Source: an uncultured Leucothrix sp. (GTDB lineage Bacteria; Pseudomonadota; Gammaproteobacteria; Thiotrichales; Thiotrichaceae). Taken from it: DNA of 11,562 bases. The notes beneath the pieces are model-generated. The model saw only the letters and a program-made list of their open reading frames with translations. It was not told the DNA's origin and did not search any database. The DNA lies in the NCBI GenBank assembly GCA_937923375.1, contig CALAJG010000049.1:1-11562 (forward strand), in the 5' to 3' direction. Of this stretch, positions 1-6,582 are shown one piece after another. A program made the translations under genes and the position numbers. Position 1 is the stretch's first letter, and the number at the start of each line of letters is the position of its first letter.

Positions 1-683
1 GAGAGTCCAAATATCAACCAGCCCAATGCCAAAACTAACTGCATATCCCAAATTACCTCGCGTGACTCAAAGCTCCAGGCGAGAATGGCCATTAATATCG
101 CCGTGCTCACATATTGCCAGAATGATCCCGCCAATAAATCCACACCGGCGCCAAAGCGTTTTTGGTAAAGCGTACCGATTGAAATGCCTATCAGGGACAA
201 GCTGGTTGTCAGCAGTGCTGGTGTGCTCAACTCGATGTTGTCGTAGCCTTTAGTGCTAAGGATCACCACCACTATGCCGACGAAACCTAAGCCTAACCCC
301 AGCCACTGCAACCAACGCAACCGTTCCCCCAGAAACTGCCAGCTCAATAACGCTGTCAAAACGGGCTGTACGCCGACAATAATGGCCGCAATGCCAGCAG
401 GCATTCCCCATTTAATGGCGGCAAACACGCCGCCCAGATAACACCCATGAATCAATAAGCCCACCACCATTTGATGTACGGTCAATCTTAGAGAAGGCCA
501 TTTAGCTTTTAACGCCAAGCAAAGCATCAAGAACACTCCAACAGTTAGCGAAAATCGCAGGAACAATAGGTAAAACGGCTCGATAAATGGCAACGCATAT
601 TTTGCACCAATGAAACCCGTACTCCACATAAATACAAATAACAACGGAATGAAACGGATTAACACGGATTGATTGGTACTCAT
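1..683 (-). CDS. EamA/DMT-family membrane transporter, partial (C-terminus beyond left edge)
   Basis: The minus strand is open from an ATG at 683 to the left edge, giving 227 visible residues with no stop. The product is very hydrophobic with about seven membrane helices visible. It has the look of the drug/metabolite transporter superfamily: an early segment MWSTGFIGAKYALP (about residues 19-32), and the end of the first EamA repeat with GVQPVLTALLSWQFLGERL near residues 104-122. Family members usually have about 300 residues and ten helices, so roughly 70 residues are missing. These proteins export or import small metabolites across the inner membrane; the substrate cannot be told from sequence. 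The start is the first usable ATG: the two ATGs just upstream, at 697 and 691, run into a TGA. The Shine-Dalgarno is weak. The gene is divergent from puuD, with a shared 108-base control region. Plus-strand open frames at 26-253 and 253-441 are its shadows. Confidence 0.88.
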   Translation of the reverse strand, partial: MSTNQSVLIRFIPLLFVFMWSTGFIGAKYALPFIEPFYLLFLRFSLTVGVFLMLCLALKAKWPSLRLTVHQMVVGLLIHGCYLGGVFAAIKWGMPAGIAAIIVGVQPVLTALLSWQFLGERLRWLQWLGLGLGFVGIVVVILSTKGYDNIELSTPALLTTSLSLIGISIGTLYQKRFGAGVDLLAGSFWQYVSTAILMAILAWSFESREVIWDMQLVLALGWLIFGL

Positions 684-723
684 TGCGACATTCTCATAGG
701 AAGTCCTCTTAACTCGAGACTGC

Positions 724-752
724 ATTATGCTGAGTTGTGCAGCAACCGTAAA
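724..752 (-). promoter_or_regulatory. Candidate sigma-70 promoter of the EamA gene
   Basis: Read on the minus strand, TTTACG (747-752) and CATAAT (724-729) are separated by exactly 17 bases. They match the -35 and -10 consensus at about 4/6 and 5/6 positions. Transcription would start near 717, leaving a leader of about 34 bases before the ATG at 683. Seen by eye only. Confidence 0.45.
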
Positions 753-763
753 TACACTACATT
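735..763 (+). promoter_or_regulatory. Weak candidate promoter of puuD, overlapping the divergent one
   Basis: On the plus strand TTGTGC (735-740) and TACATT (758-763) are spaced by 17 bases, which would place the start of transcription near 770 and a short leader before the ATG at 792. Both boxes are poor matches to consensus. If real, this promoter and that of the divergent EamA gene occupy the same DNA, so the two genes may compete for polymerase. Confidence 0.25.
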
Positions 764-791
764 ATGCGCTTCATTGAGTTGGGGTACGTTT

Positions 792-1994
792 ATGGAAGCC
801 TATTTGTGGGATTGGGCGAATCTGCTAATGCGATGGTTTCACGTAATCGTGGGAATAGCATGGATTGGTGCATCATTTTATTTTGTGATGTTGGACAACT
901 CTATTCGTCCTTCCAAAAAAGAAAAAGACAAAGCACGAGGTGTCCATGGTGAACTCTGGGCAGTGCATGGCGGCGGCTTTTACCACAGTCAAAAGTTTCT
1001 GACTGGCCCAAAGGATGAGCCACTTAGCGATAATCTGCACTGGTCAATCTGGGAGGCCTACAGTACCTGGCTCTCGGGAATGGGGCTAATGTTTATTATC
1101 TATTGGGTCGGGGCAAAAGCTTACCTGATTGATGCTGAAGTCATGGATTTAACCTCCACCCAAGCCATTACTATTAGTATCGGCTTTATCGCTTTCTCCT
1201 GGATTATTTACGATCAGCTGTGCCGCCTACTCGAGGGCAAAGACAAAATACTCGCTGCGTCGGTTTTTGTGCTGATTATGATCTGTGATTATGCGTTATT
1301 TAAGATTTTCAGTGCCCGTGCGGCCTTCATCCATGTCGGCGCAATTATGGGGACGATGATGGTGGCGAATGTCGCCATACGCATTATCCCCGGCCAGCGC
1401 AAAATGGTTGCCCAGATTCGTAATGGCGAACCTGTGGATGGTCGCTATGGCATGATTGGCAAGCAGCGCTCCGTGCATAACACGTACTTCACGCTGCCCG
1501 TTTTATTCATCATGATCAGTACCCATTACCCGATGACTTTCAGTCATGAAAAGGGGTGGTTGGTCTTGGGTGTGATTATGCTAGCGGGCGTATTTATCCG
1601 TCAGTTTTTTGTGCTAAAACATCAGGGCAAGAAGGTCTGGGCCTATCCTGCGATTGGCGTGCTGTTACTGTTCACTGTAATTTTAGCGCTATCACCGAAT
1701 ATGTATAAACCGCTTTCGGTAGGTGCTGGTGAAACACCGATTGGTCATGTTACCGACGCAGACGCACTTGCTATTGTGCAAACTCGCTGTGCGATGTGTC
1801 ATGCGGCTAAGCCGAACTACCCTGGTTTTTACTCAGCGCCTAAAGGAGTTTTGCTAGAAACTGCAGCTCATCTGCAGCAGCATGCACCGATTATTGCTAG
1901 CTCGGTGGCTTCTAAATATATGCCACTAGCTAACCTGAGTAAGATTACAGATCGGGAACGGGCGCAGATTGCTAAGTGGTTTGCAGAACGGTAG
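792..1994 (+). CDS. puuD: PuuD-type membrane urate hydroxylase with C-terminal cytochrome c domain
   Basis: The 400-residue product matches the PuuD family: an N-terminal block of about eight membrane helices (roughly residues 10-33, 92-111, 124-142, 151-172, 177-196, 229-245, 256-275, 284-301) followed by a soluble cytochrome c domain. The haem site CAMCH is at 333-337, and M377 in KYMPLAN is the likely axial Met. Histidines in or near helices (17, 52, 59, 83, 181, 229, 245) are candidates for metal or substrate binding. The family oxidises urate to 5-hydroxyisourate in purine breakdown and passes electrons to the respiratory chain through the cytochrome instead of making hydrogen peroxide. 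The frame is open back to an ATG at 669, but the extra 41 residues are polar and unlike the family. Starting at 792 gives MEAYLWDWANLLMRWFHVIVG, with GGGG at 781-784 as a modest ribosome site. No other purine genes lie in the window, so the pathway context is missing here. Confidence 0.92.
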   Translation: MEAYLWDWANLLMRWFHVIVGIAWIGASFYFVMLDNSIRPSKKEKDKARGVHGELWAVHGGGFYHSQKFLTGPKDEPLSDNLHWSIWEAYSTWLSGMGLMFIIYWVGAKAYLIDAEVMDLTSTQAITISIGFIAFSWIIYDQLCRLLEGKDKILAASVFVLIMICDYALFKIFSARAAFIHVGAIMGTMMVANVAIRIIPGQRKMVAQIRNGEPVDGRYGMIGKQRSVHNTYFTLPVLFIMISTHYPMTFSHEKGWLVLGVIMLAGVFIRQFFVLKHQGKKVWAYPAIGVLLLFTVILALSPNMYKPLSVGAGETPIGHVTDADALAIVQTRCAMCHAAKPNYPGFYSAPKGVLLETAAHLQQHAPIIASSVASKYMPLANLSKITDRERAQIAKWFAER

Positions 1995-2010
1995 TTTAAT
2001 TATCTGCAAA

Positions 2011-2079
2011 TGCTCTAGTATTTCACTGCGCTCCCTCAAGCTTCGCTTGAAATGATTCGCCGCAGCAAATACCAGATCA
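2011..2079. repeat. Long imperfect palindrome after puuD (REP-like element or terminator)
   Basis: The outer arms 2011-2030 (TGCTCTAGTATTTCACTGCG) and 2061-2079 (reverse complement TGATCTGGTATTTGCTGCG) agree at most positions. A perfect inner hairpin, TCAAGC-TTC-GCTTGA, lies at 2036-2050. There is no T-run on either side, so it is not a typical rho-independent terminator. It could be a dispersed REP-type or miniature element, or a transcript-stabilising or terminating hairpin between puuD and the gene at 2115. It fills most of the 120-base gap. Confidence 0.55.
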
Positions 2080-2114
2080 CTTGCTTAGTGCAATGTTCAC
2101 TGGATGTATGACAA

Positions 2115-2543
2115 ATGGAAAATAGTAAAGTCCCTTTCTGGTTTTGGATCATCACCATCTTAGCTTTGCTTTGGTTTTTCATGGATATGGCGGGTTTCTA
2201 CTCGCGTGTTTTCATGCTTGATCAAATCGCAGATAAAATGCCGGAAGCGCAGCTTACGCTTTACAAAAACATGCCTAGTTGGGTGAATGTAGTTTTCGGA
2301 TTAGAAGTGTTTGGTGGATTGATGGGTTCTCTGGCGCTACTTTCGAAGAAGAAATGGGCATTTATCATGTTCCTTATTTCGATCATGGGCGTTTTATCGC
2401 AGAGCTTTTATGTTTGGTTTATTTCTGATGCGATCAATGTGATTGGGCAGCCCGCGATTATCATGCCGCTGGTGAGTATTGCAATTGGGATCGTGTTAGT
2501 CGTTTTTTCAAGATATGCTATTTCCAAAAACTGGATTAAATAA
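2115..2543 (+). CDS. Small four-helix membrane protein of unknown function
   Basis: The 142-residue product has four predicted membrane helices (about 7-25, 56-76, 80-101, 111-132). Between helices 1 and 2 is a polar loop containing MLDQIADKMPEAQLTLYKNMPSWVNV. Proteins of this look are often auto-labelled 'sugar transporter' in proteobacterial genomes, but I know of no experimental basis for that name and would not use it. The ATG at 2115 is the first in frame; only a weak GGA (2102-2104) lies about 11 bases upstream. It follows puuD on the same strand after a 120-base gap containing a large palindrome, so co-transcription is uncertain. It converges on the regulator gene with only 38 bases between the stop codons. 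Confidence 0.75.
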   Translation: MENSKVPFWFWIITILALLWFFMDMAGFYSRVFMLDQIADKMPEAQLTLYKNMPSWVNVVFGLEVFGGLMGSLALLSKKKWAFIMFLISIMGVLSQSFYVWFISDAINVIGQPAIIMPLVSIAIGIVLVVFSRYAISKNWIK

Positions 2544-2557
2544 CCCGACCCTTACAC

Positions 2558-2583
2558 AGTCAGTTACGAAGTGCTAGCTGACT
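2558..2583 (+). terminator. Weak hairpin between convergent genes
   Basis: AGTCAGTTA (2558-2566) can pair with TAGCTGACT (2575-2583) around an 8-base loop, with one G-U pair on the plus-strand RNA. It covers the gap between convergent stops at 2543 and 2582 and reaches the regulator's stop codon. There is no T-tract, so termination is only a possibility. Confidence 0.25.
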
Positions 2584-3280
2584 ACGTAAGCTTAGGTCCT
2601 CCGTCCCGCACAACTGAAAGCAAATAAGCCTCTAATGATTGCTCCGGCGTCGCTAAAAAACCACACCCAAGACTATCAATGGATTCAATCCGATCAATTC
2701 GAAATTGACGGTGACCTCTCCGTAATTCACACCAAGCAACCAAAGTCCAAACCTGCCCCCAAAAGAACAAGCCTAACGGCCATAGCGTTCGTTTAGATGG
2801 GGTCTTATCCTCACGCTTGTACTCTATAAGGATCTTTGTTTTTGACTTAATTGCACTACGAATCTCTGGCAACTTAGCTGCTGTACCTGGTACTGGTTTT
2901 AAGTCAGGTACCATTAGATTGGTCGTATCAAAAGTACTTTTTAGCTGTTCTGGAACAACCGTCTGAATGCGCTGCAAAGCACTGGTTGCATTCCCCGCAA
3001 GTTGTTTATCAGACCAAACCTGCACCATTCGAGCACCTAAAATCAGTGACTCTAGTTCCGCTTCACTAAAAGTGATGGGTGGCAAATTATAGGACTTATC
3101 GAGCTTATAACCTCTCCCCGTTTCAGAAAGAATCGGCGTGCCCGACAGCGATAAGTCCTGAACGTCACGGTAGACTGTTCTTACCGAGACTTCTAACTCT
3201 TCAGCAATTCTGGCTGCGGTTACCCATTGACGGGTTCGCAGCATTTGAATAATTTGAAATAAGCGATCAGCTCGACGCAT
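2582..3280 (-). CDS. YafY-family HTH/WYL transcriptional regulator
   Basis: The 232-residue product has an N-terminal helix-turn-helix of the HTH_11/DeoR kind (about residues 2-57, with recognition region VSVRTVYRDVQDL). A C-terminal WYL domain follows (about 135-205), containing KRTLWPLGLFFWGQVWTLVAW and the downstream RQFRIDRIESI. WYL proteins bind ligands, in some cases nucleic acid, and control local genes. The name-giving triad here reads WTL instead of WYL (residues 178-180). A GTG at 3289 would add three residues (MKA). I prefer the ATG at 3280 because family members characteristically begin MRRADRLFQI; the ribosome site is weak for either start. The gene lies 65 bases downstream of the VOC gene on the same strand, so the two are probably co-transcribed, and the VOC gene or the pair itself is a natural regulatory target. 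Confidence 0.88.
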   Translation of the reverse strand: MRRADRLFQIIQMLRTRQWVTAARIAEELEVSVRTVYRDVQDLSLSGTPILSETGRGYKLDKSYNLPPITFSEAELESLILGARMVQVWSDKQLAGNATSALQRIQTVVPEQLKSTFDTTNLMVPDLKPVPGTAAKLPEIRSAIKSKTKILIEYKREDKTPSKRTLWPLGLFFWGQVWTLVAWCELRRGHRQFRIDRIESIDSLGCGFLATPEQSLEAYLLSVVRDGGPKLT

Positions 3281-3300
3281 AGCTTTCACAGAAACGGTAA

Positions 3301-3319
3301 GGAGTATTCATCATACTCC
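3301..3319. promoter_or_regulatory. Perfect 7-bp inverted repeat, candidate operator of the WYL regulator
   Basis: GGAGTAT (3301-3307) and ATACTCC (3313-3319) form a perfect dyad around TCATC, 20 bases upstream of the regulator's ATG. On the minus strand the dyad contains TATGAT, which could serve as a -10 box about 30 bases before the start, so a protein bound here would block transcription. This is an inference from position and symmetry; the site could also form a hairpin in the VOC-regulator transcript. Confidence 0.45.
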
Positions 3320-3345
3320 CTAGCGTCGCAGCCTCCCAGTAAAGC

Positions 3346-3714
3346 CTAAGTCATGGAGTGTAGACCAACGCGATTGCCTTCCGTATCCATAATATGAGCA
3401 ATGAAGCCGTTTGGGCCGATAGCCATTTTAGGTAGGACGACTTCAGCTCCATTTGCAGCTGCTCGTGCTAATGCATCGTCAAAAATACCTTCCACATTAA
3501 TGTAGACAATAGAACCCGTATTTGATGGCGAAAGGAAAGGTGCTGAAACTAAAGCGCCTGTTACCGTACCTTCTGCGTAAGGGAAAATTGCCATATCCAT
3601 ACCATTCATAGACTCTTGTTTCAAAGTAACTTGCAGAAAGTCTTCATAAAAACTAGTTGCTCGAGCTAGATCTGATACAGGGATTTCAAACCAGTTGATT
3701 GCATGCTTTGACAT
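3346..3714 (-). CDS. VOC-fold (glyoxalase/bleomycin-resistance-like) protein
   Basis: This 122-residue protein has the single-module pattern of the vicinal oxygen chelate superfamily. It opens with HAINWFEIPVSDLARATSFY (residues 4-23), has GALV near 53-56 and GSIVYINVEG near 67-76, and closes with GFIAHIMDTEGNRVGLHS (103-120). It most resembles the COG3324-like group of short, often uncharacterised members. The usual paired His/Glu metal ligands are not evident, so enzyme activity should not be assumed. A good ribosome site, AAAGGA, precedes the ATG at 3714. The gene is first in a likely two-gene unit with the YafY-type regulator. Its 5' leader region carries a perfect 21-bp inverted repeat. 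Confidence 0.85.
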   Translation of the reverse strand: MSKHAINWFEIPVSDLARATSFYEDFLQVTLKQESMNGMDMAIFPYAEGTVTGALVSAPFLSPSNTGSIVYINVEGIFDDALARAAANGAEVVLPKMAIGPNGFIAHIMDTEGNRVGLHSMT

Positions 3715-3748
3715 TGTTGTTCGTCCTTTAGGTTAATTGAAACCCAAC

Positions 3749-3800
3749 AATACAGCCCCCTTACTGACATCATACTGTCAGTAAGGGGGCTGTATTTTTT
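3749..3800 (+). repeat. Perfect 21-bp inverted repeat with T-tract in the divergent intergenic region
   Basis: Arms 3749-3769 and 3776-3796 are exact reverse complements (outer AATACAGCCCCC, inner TTACTGACA) around a 6-base TCATAC loop. TTTT follows at 3797-3800, extending the arm's last TT. On the plus strand this has the form of a very strong rho-independent terminator, but no plus-strand gene ends here: the VOC gene to its left is transcribed leftwards and the FKBP gene to its right rightwards. It could stop antisense transcription, act as a large operator, or form a leader hairpin in the VOC mRNA. Confidence 0.75.
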
Positions 3801-3857
3801 ATGTAGCTTTAAAGCCCTCAAGAGCATCATTTTTATCGTGCACTGAGAGTTTTCATA

Positions 3858-3863
3858 TATAAT
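3858..3863 (+). promoter_or_regulatory. Candidate -10 box of the FKBP gene
   Basis: A perfect TATAAT lies about 100 bases upstream of the ATG at 3966. No good -35 hexamer lies 16-18 bases upstream; TTATCG at 3833-3838 is the closest and sits 19 bases away. The rest of 3801-3965 is AT-rich leader with no other clear feature. Confidence 0.35.
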
Positions 3864-3965
3864 ATTGATCGAAAAAGAAAAAATAACTGTATCAATTGCT
3901 GCTTAGCGACAATGATCGAACACAAAAATTTTTAAATAATTACAATTCAATTCGAGGATGTTCCA

Positions 3966-4652
3966 ATGAAATTAATTCCCTTCGCTTCAGCGATGGCAAT
4001 GACCACATTACTATCAACCGCAACGGCCGCTCCGCTGGAAACACTGGATCAGCGATTAAGCTATATTATGGGTAGTAATCTTGCGACTCAGTTTAAACGT
4101 GATGATGTCAAATTTGACTTTGATGCATTTAAGCTGGCTGTTGGTGAAGTGATGGAAGATAAAACGCACTCGCTTTCAGATGATGACAAGCGCAAGGCGA
4201 TCATGGAAATACAAAAGCGCAGTGCCGAAAATCAAGCTAAAAAAGCCGCCGAGCAATCAGCTTTGAATATCAAAGCAGGCAAAGAATACCTTGAAGCAAA
4301 CGCCAAAAAGGAAGGCGTGGTGGTTACTAAAAGCGGACTTCAATATAAAGAAGTCACGGCAGGTAAAGGCGAAATTCCTACGGCTGGCGACAAAGTAAAA
4401 GTACATTACAAAGGCACATTGATCGACGGAACTGAATTTGACAGTTCTTACAAACGCGGGACACCAGCAACTTTCCCAGTAACCGGTGTTATCAAAGGTT
4501 GGATCGAGGCATTACAGCTAATGAACGTTGGTGATAAGTTTGAGCTGGCTATTCCCTCTGAGTTAGCTTACGGCAAGCGCGGTAGCGGTGCAAAAATTGG
4601 TCCAGATACCACCTTGTTATTTGACGTTGAGTTGCTTGAAATTGTTAAATAA
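3966..4652 (+). CDS. Periplasmic FKBP-type peptidyl-prolyl isomerase (FkpA/Mip-like)
   Basis: The 228-residue product begins with a Sec signal peptide (cleavage likely after A21, motif ATA). A charged helical dimerisation region follows (FKBP_N, about 25-115), then an FKBP domain (about 125-227). Known active-site positions of the family are present: Y148, F158-D159, V175-I176, W179 in GVIKGW, Y202 in LAYG and F219. The protein should therefore be an active cis-trans proline isomerase and chaperone in the periplasm or on the surface, like FkpA and Mip, whose two-domain layout and length it matches. GAGG at 3953-3956 is a good ribosome site. It is a single-gene unit ended by a strong terminator. 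It lies upstream of a large block of exported beta-rich proteins, which might be clients; that link is only positional. Confidence 0.93.
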   Translation: MKLIPFASAMAMTTLLSTATAAPLETLDQRLSYIMGSNLATQFKRDDVKFDFDAFKLAVGEVMEDKTHSLSDDDKRKAIMEIQKRSAENQAKKAAEQSALNIKAGKEYLEANAKKEGVVVTKSGLQYKEVTAGKGEIPTAGDKVKVHYKGTLIDGTEFDSSYKRGTPATFPVTGVIKGWIEALQLMNVGDKFELAIPSELAYGKRGSGAKIGPDTTLLFDVELLEIVK

Positions 4653-4680
4653 GTGTTACTTGGCCTAGCGTCAGATGACA

Positions 4681-4722
4681 ATCATCAAGATGATAGCCAG
4701 CTGCCATGCAGCTGGCTTTTTT
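4681..4722 (+). terminator. Rho-independent terminator of the FKBP gene
   Basis: A 10-bp perfect stem, AGCCAGCTGC-CAT-GCAGCTGGCT (4695-4717), is followed by TTTTTT (4717-4722), 42 bases after the stop codon. A small perfect hairpin, ATCATC-AA-GATGAT (4681-4694), abuts it on the 5' side. The form is classic and should isolate the FKBP gene from the genes downstream. Confidence 0.9.
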
Positions 4723-4999
4723 ATATTAGATCAAGGAAATTTAGGCTTTTGCAGATCAGCATTAGGTAAATTTCACCTTAGAATACGACTGGCGGTTGCA
4801 GAACGAAATTTTATGCCATCGAATTATGTTTAAAAATTAACACACAGAAAAAACATACCGCCACATTAAAATGAAATAAACTCTTTAGAGTATATTTATC
4901 AATCTAAATTTCGACGATAAAGCCAATTATCGTTAAACGATTAAATTATTACCAAGCTTTGGTTATAGTTGTCAGTATACAAAAAATAATAAAACAACT
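4723..4999 (+). promoter_or_regulatory. AT-rich gene-free leader of the DUF11 locus with several small dyads
   Basis: I see no coding frame or RNA gene in these 277 bases. They hold several inverted repeats. GAAATTTA (4736-4743) pairs with TAAATTTC (4767-4774), CTCTTTAGAG lies at 4881-4890, and ACCAA-GCT-TTGGT at 4951-4963. The best is ACGATAA (4914-4920) with TTATCGT (4927-4933), separated by six bases. A possible -10 box TATAGT lies at 4964-4969, without a convincing -35. The region probably contains the promoter and operators for the genes from 5000 on. Confidence 0.45.
4914..4933. promoter_or_regulatory. Inverted repeat, candidate operator upstream of the DUF11 operon
   Basis: ACGATAA and TTATCGT are perfect 7-bp arms around a 6-base spacer, centred about 75 bases before the ATG at 5000. 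The spacing suits a dimeric regulator. A partial further copy, AACGATTAA, follows at 4936-4944. No regulator is identified. Confidence 0.35.
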
Positions 5000-6007
5000 A
5001 TGTTCGACTCTACTCTGGCAACTGTGAAAAACAAAGGCACTTACCTAGGCATATTATTACTGTCTCTGGCCAGTTCTGCTCACAGTGCAGGTACGCCTGC
5101 CGGTACAACTATCAAGAACCTTGTCGTGGTTAGTTATCAGGTAGGCAGTGAACCAGATGCAGTTTACGTCGAGAGAGCAGCCCATACTTTTACAGTGTCG
5201 GAATTAATTCGCAGCAATGTCTCAGCACTAGAGCCACAGGGTATTGGTACCTCAACGCCAGCAAACAATGCTGTGTTAAGCTTTCAATTAACAAACACCG
5301 GAAATGGACACGAGCCGTTCCTATTAACCACTAGAGATGGTCTGCCAGGTCAATTCATCCCAGATGTGACTGGCATTTGGATAGAAACTAATAATCAACC
5401 GGGTTGGCAGTCTGACGACACGCGCTATCTTCCCAGCAGTGGTGGTGTGCCATTAGCTGCCGATGAGTCAGAGACAATTTATGTAGTCAGTGACATCCCA
5501 CCCAATCTTGCTGACGAGTCTAAAAGCGAGGTGGCATTAATTTCCACATCTGGCACTCAAAATGCCAGCAGTCAGTTGACAGGTGGCAGTCTAGACGGTT
5601 TAGGCGATGGGGGCATTGAGGCGGTGGTTGCGCAGGATTACGCACGACATCAGGATAATAGCCACTACACGGTCTCAACCGTCAAGCTGGATGTCGAGAA
5701 AACCATATTAAGCACTAAAGACCCCTATGGCAGTGAACTAGCCATGCCAGGATCTGAAGTAACATATAAAATCAGGCTGGTAGCCAGCGGCAGTGGTACT
5801 GCGAACAATCTGGTGATTGATGATGTGGTGCCGGAGTCTATGAATTATAAAAATAATTCGCTCACCCTGAATGGCAACCCATTGAGTGATAGCGCGGATA
5901 GTGACATTGGCCGTTATGACAGCACTAACAAAGTGGTTTACTTTTCACCCGGAACGATCACTGCACCGATGACACAAGAATACACCCTGACCTACATCAT
6001 TGATTAG
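5000..6007 (+). CDS. Exported protein with C-terminal DUF11-like module
   Basis: The 335-residue product has a signal peptide (basic KNK at 10-12, hydrophobic core 14-24, cleavage likely after HSA at 30). The mature N-terminal motif is AGTPAGTTIKNLVVVSYQVG, followed by an Ig-like middle region containing VLSFQLTNTGNG. A C-terminal module (about 228-335) has the DUF11 pattern: KLDVEKT, then PGSEVTYKIRLVASGSGTAN, NLVIDDVVPESM and a closing YTLTYIID. DUF11 modules are beta-sandwich units of surface and secreted proteins; no enzymatic motif is seen and there is no cysteine. The architecture is the same as the protein at 6583, so the two look like diverged paralogues. No Shine-Dalgarno precedes the ATG; a GTG at 5024 is a possible alternative start that would still leave a full signal peptide. 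First of four closely spaced same-strand genes. Confidence 0.8.
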   Translation: MFDSTLATVKNKGTYLGILLLSLASSAHSAGTPAGTTIKNLVVVSYQVGSEPDAVYVERAAHTFTVSELIRSNVSALEPQGIGTSTPANNAVLSFQLTNTGNGHEPFLLTTRDGLPGQFIPDVTGIWIETNNQPGWQSDDTRYLPSSGGVPLAADESETIYVVSDIPPNLADESKSEVALISTSGTQNASSQLTGGSLDGLGDGGIEAVVAQDYARHQDNSHYTVSTVKLDVEKTILSTKDPYGSELAMPGSEVTYKIRLVASGSGTANNLVIDDVVPESMNYKNNSLTLNGNPLSDSADSDIGRYDSTNKVVYFSPGTITAPMTQEYTLTYIID

Positions 6008-6037
6008 AATTGAAAAATAATAATAAGCGAGAGAACA

Positions 6038-6535
6038 ATGAAACAATTTAGTCTGAATATATTGCCGATAAGTACCTTACTTCTAAGCATGCTACTTGCA
6101 CCTGCTTATGCTGCTCAGTCACCAATCAAGATCACCTCTGAAGTGCATGAAATAATTGAGGTATTAGACGATCAGGGTAAGCCACAGGAAAAAATCATCG
6201 CAGCCGAGGAGATTACACCTGGTGATCGAATTCTATTCAGCACAAGCTTTACAAACAAGGGTGAAAAAGCATCAGATAATGTGGTTATCACTAACCCTAT
6301 TCCTGCACACACGCGTTACTTGGCTAACACTGCTAAGGGTGAGCATTGCATTATTACTTTCTCTGTTGATGGTGGCAGAGCTTGGGGTGATGCAAAAACG
6401 CTAAAAGTTCGTCAAAAAGATGGCAAGTACCGCGCTGCTACTGCAGCTGATTACACGCACATTCGCTGGAAGTACAATCAGGCACTTCAACCGTCAGAAA
6501 AAAATAGTATTAGCTTTCAAACAATACTGCTTTAA
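6038..6535 (+). CDS. Small exported single-module DUF11-like protein
   Basis: The 165-residue product has a signal peptide (MKQF, hydrophobic core to about 20, cleavage near AYA at 23-25). One beta-rich module follows: KITSEVHEIIEVLDDQGKPQ, then PGDRILFSTSFTNKGEKASD, VVITNPIPAHTRYL, and a closing DYTHIRWKYNQALQPSEKNS-type segment ending in FQTILL. The pattern is that of DUF11-related proteins, where a conserved-repeat beta-sandwich supports surface or matrix proteins. There is a single cysteine, C104. A good ribosome site, GCGAGAG, precedes the start, better than those of its neighbours, and the gap to the preceding gene is only 30 bases. It could be a minor or adaptor subunit of a surface structure; that role is inferred from context. 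Confidence 0.8.
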   Translation: MKQFSLNILPISTLLLSMLLAPAYAAQSPIKITSEVHEIIEVLDDQGKPQEKIIAAEEITPGDRILFSTSFTNKGEKASDNVVITNPIPAHTRYLANTAKGEHCIITFSVDGGRAWGDAKTLKVRQKDGKYRAATAADYTHIRWKYNQALQPSEKNSISFQTILL

Positions 6536-6582
6536 CTGGCAGCGAACAAAAATCCCCCTACAATAATAAAAAGGTAAACCCC

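Noticed and set aside
26..441. Two plus-strand open frames of 75 and 62 codons at the left edge
   Set aside because: They lie opposite the EamA transporter frame, whose translation is clearly a membrane protein; the plus-strand products are low-complexity and unlike any family.
669..791. 41-residue N-terminal extension of puuD from an ATG at 669
   Set aside because: It is polar, overlaps the start of the divergent EamA gene and its promoter region, and does not look like the start of PuuD proteins, which begin near MEAYLWDW.
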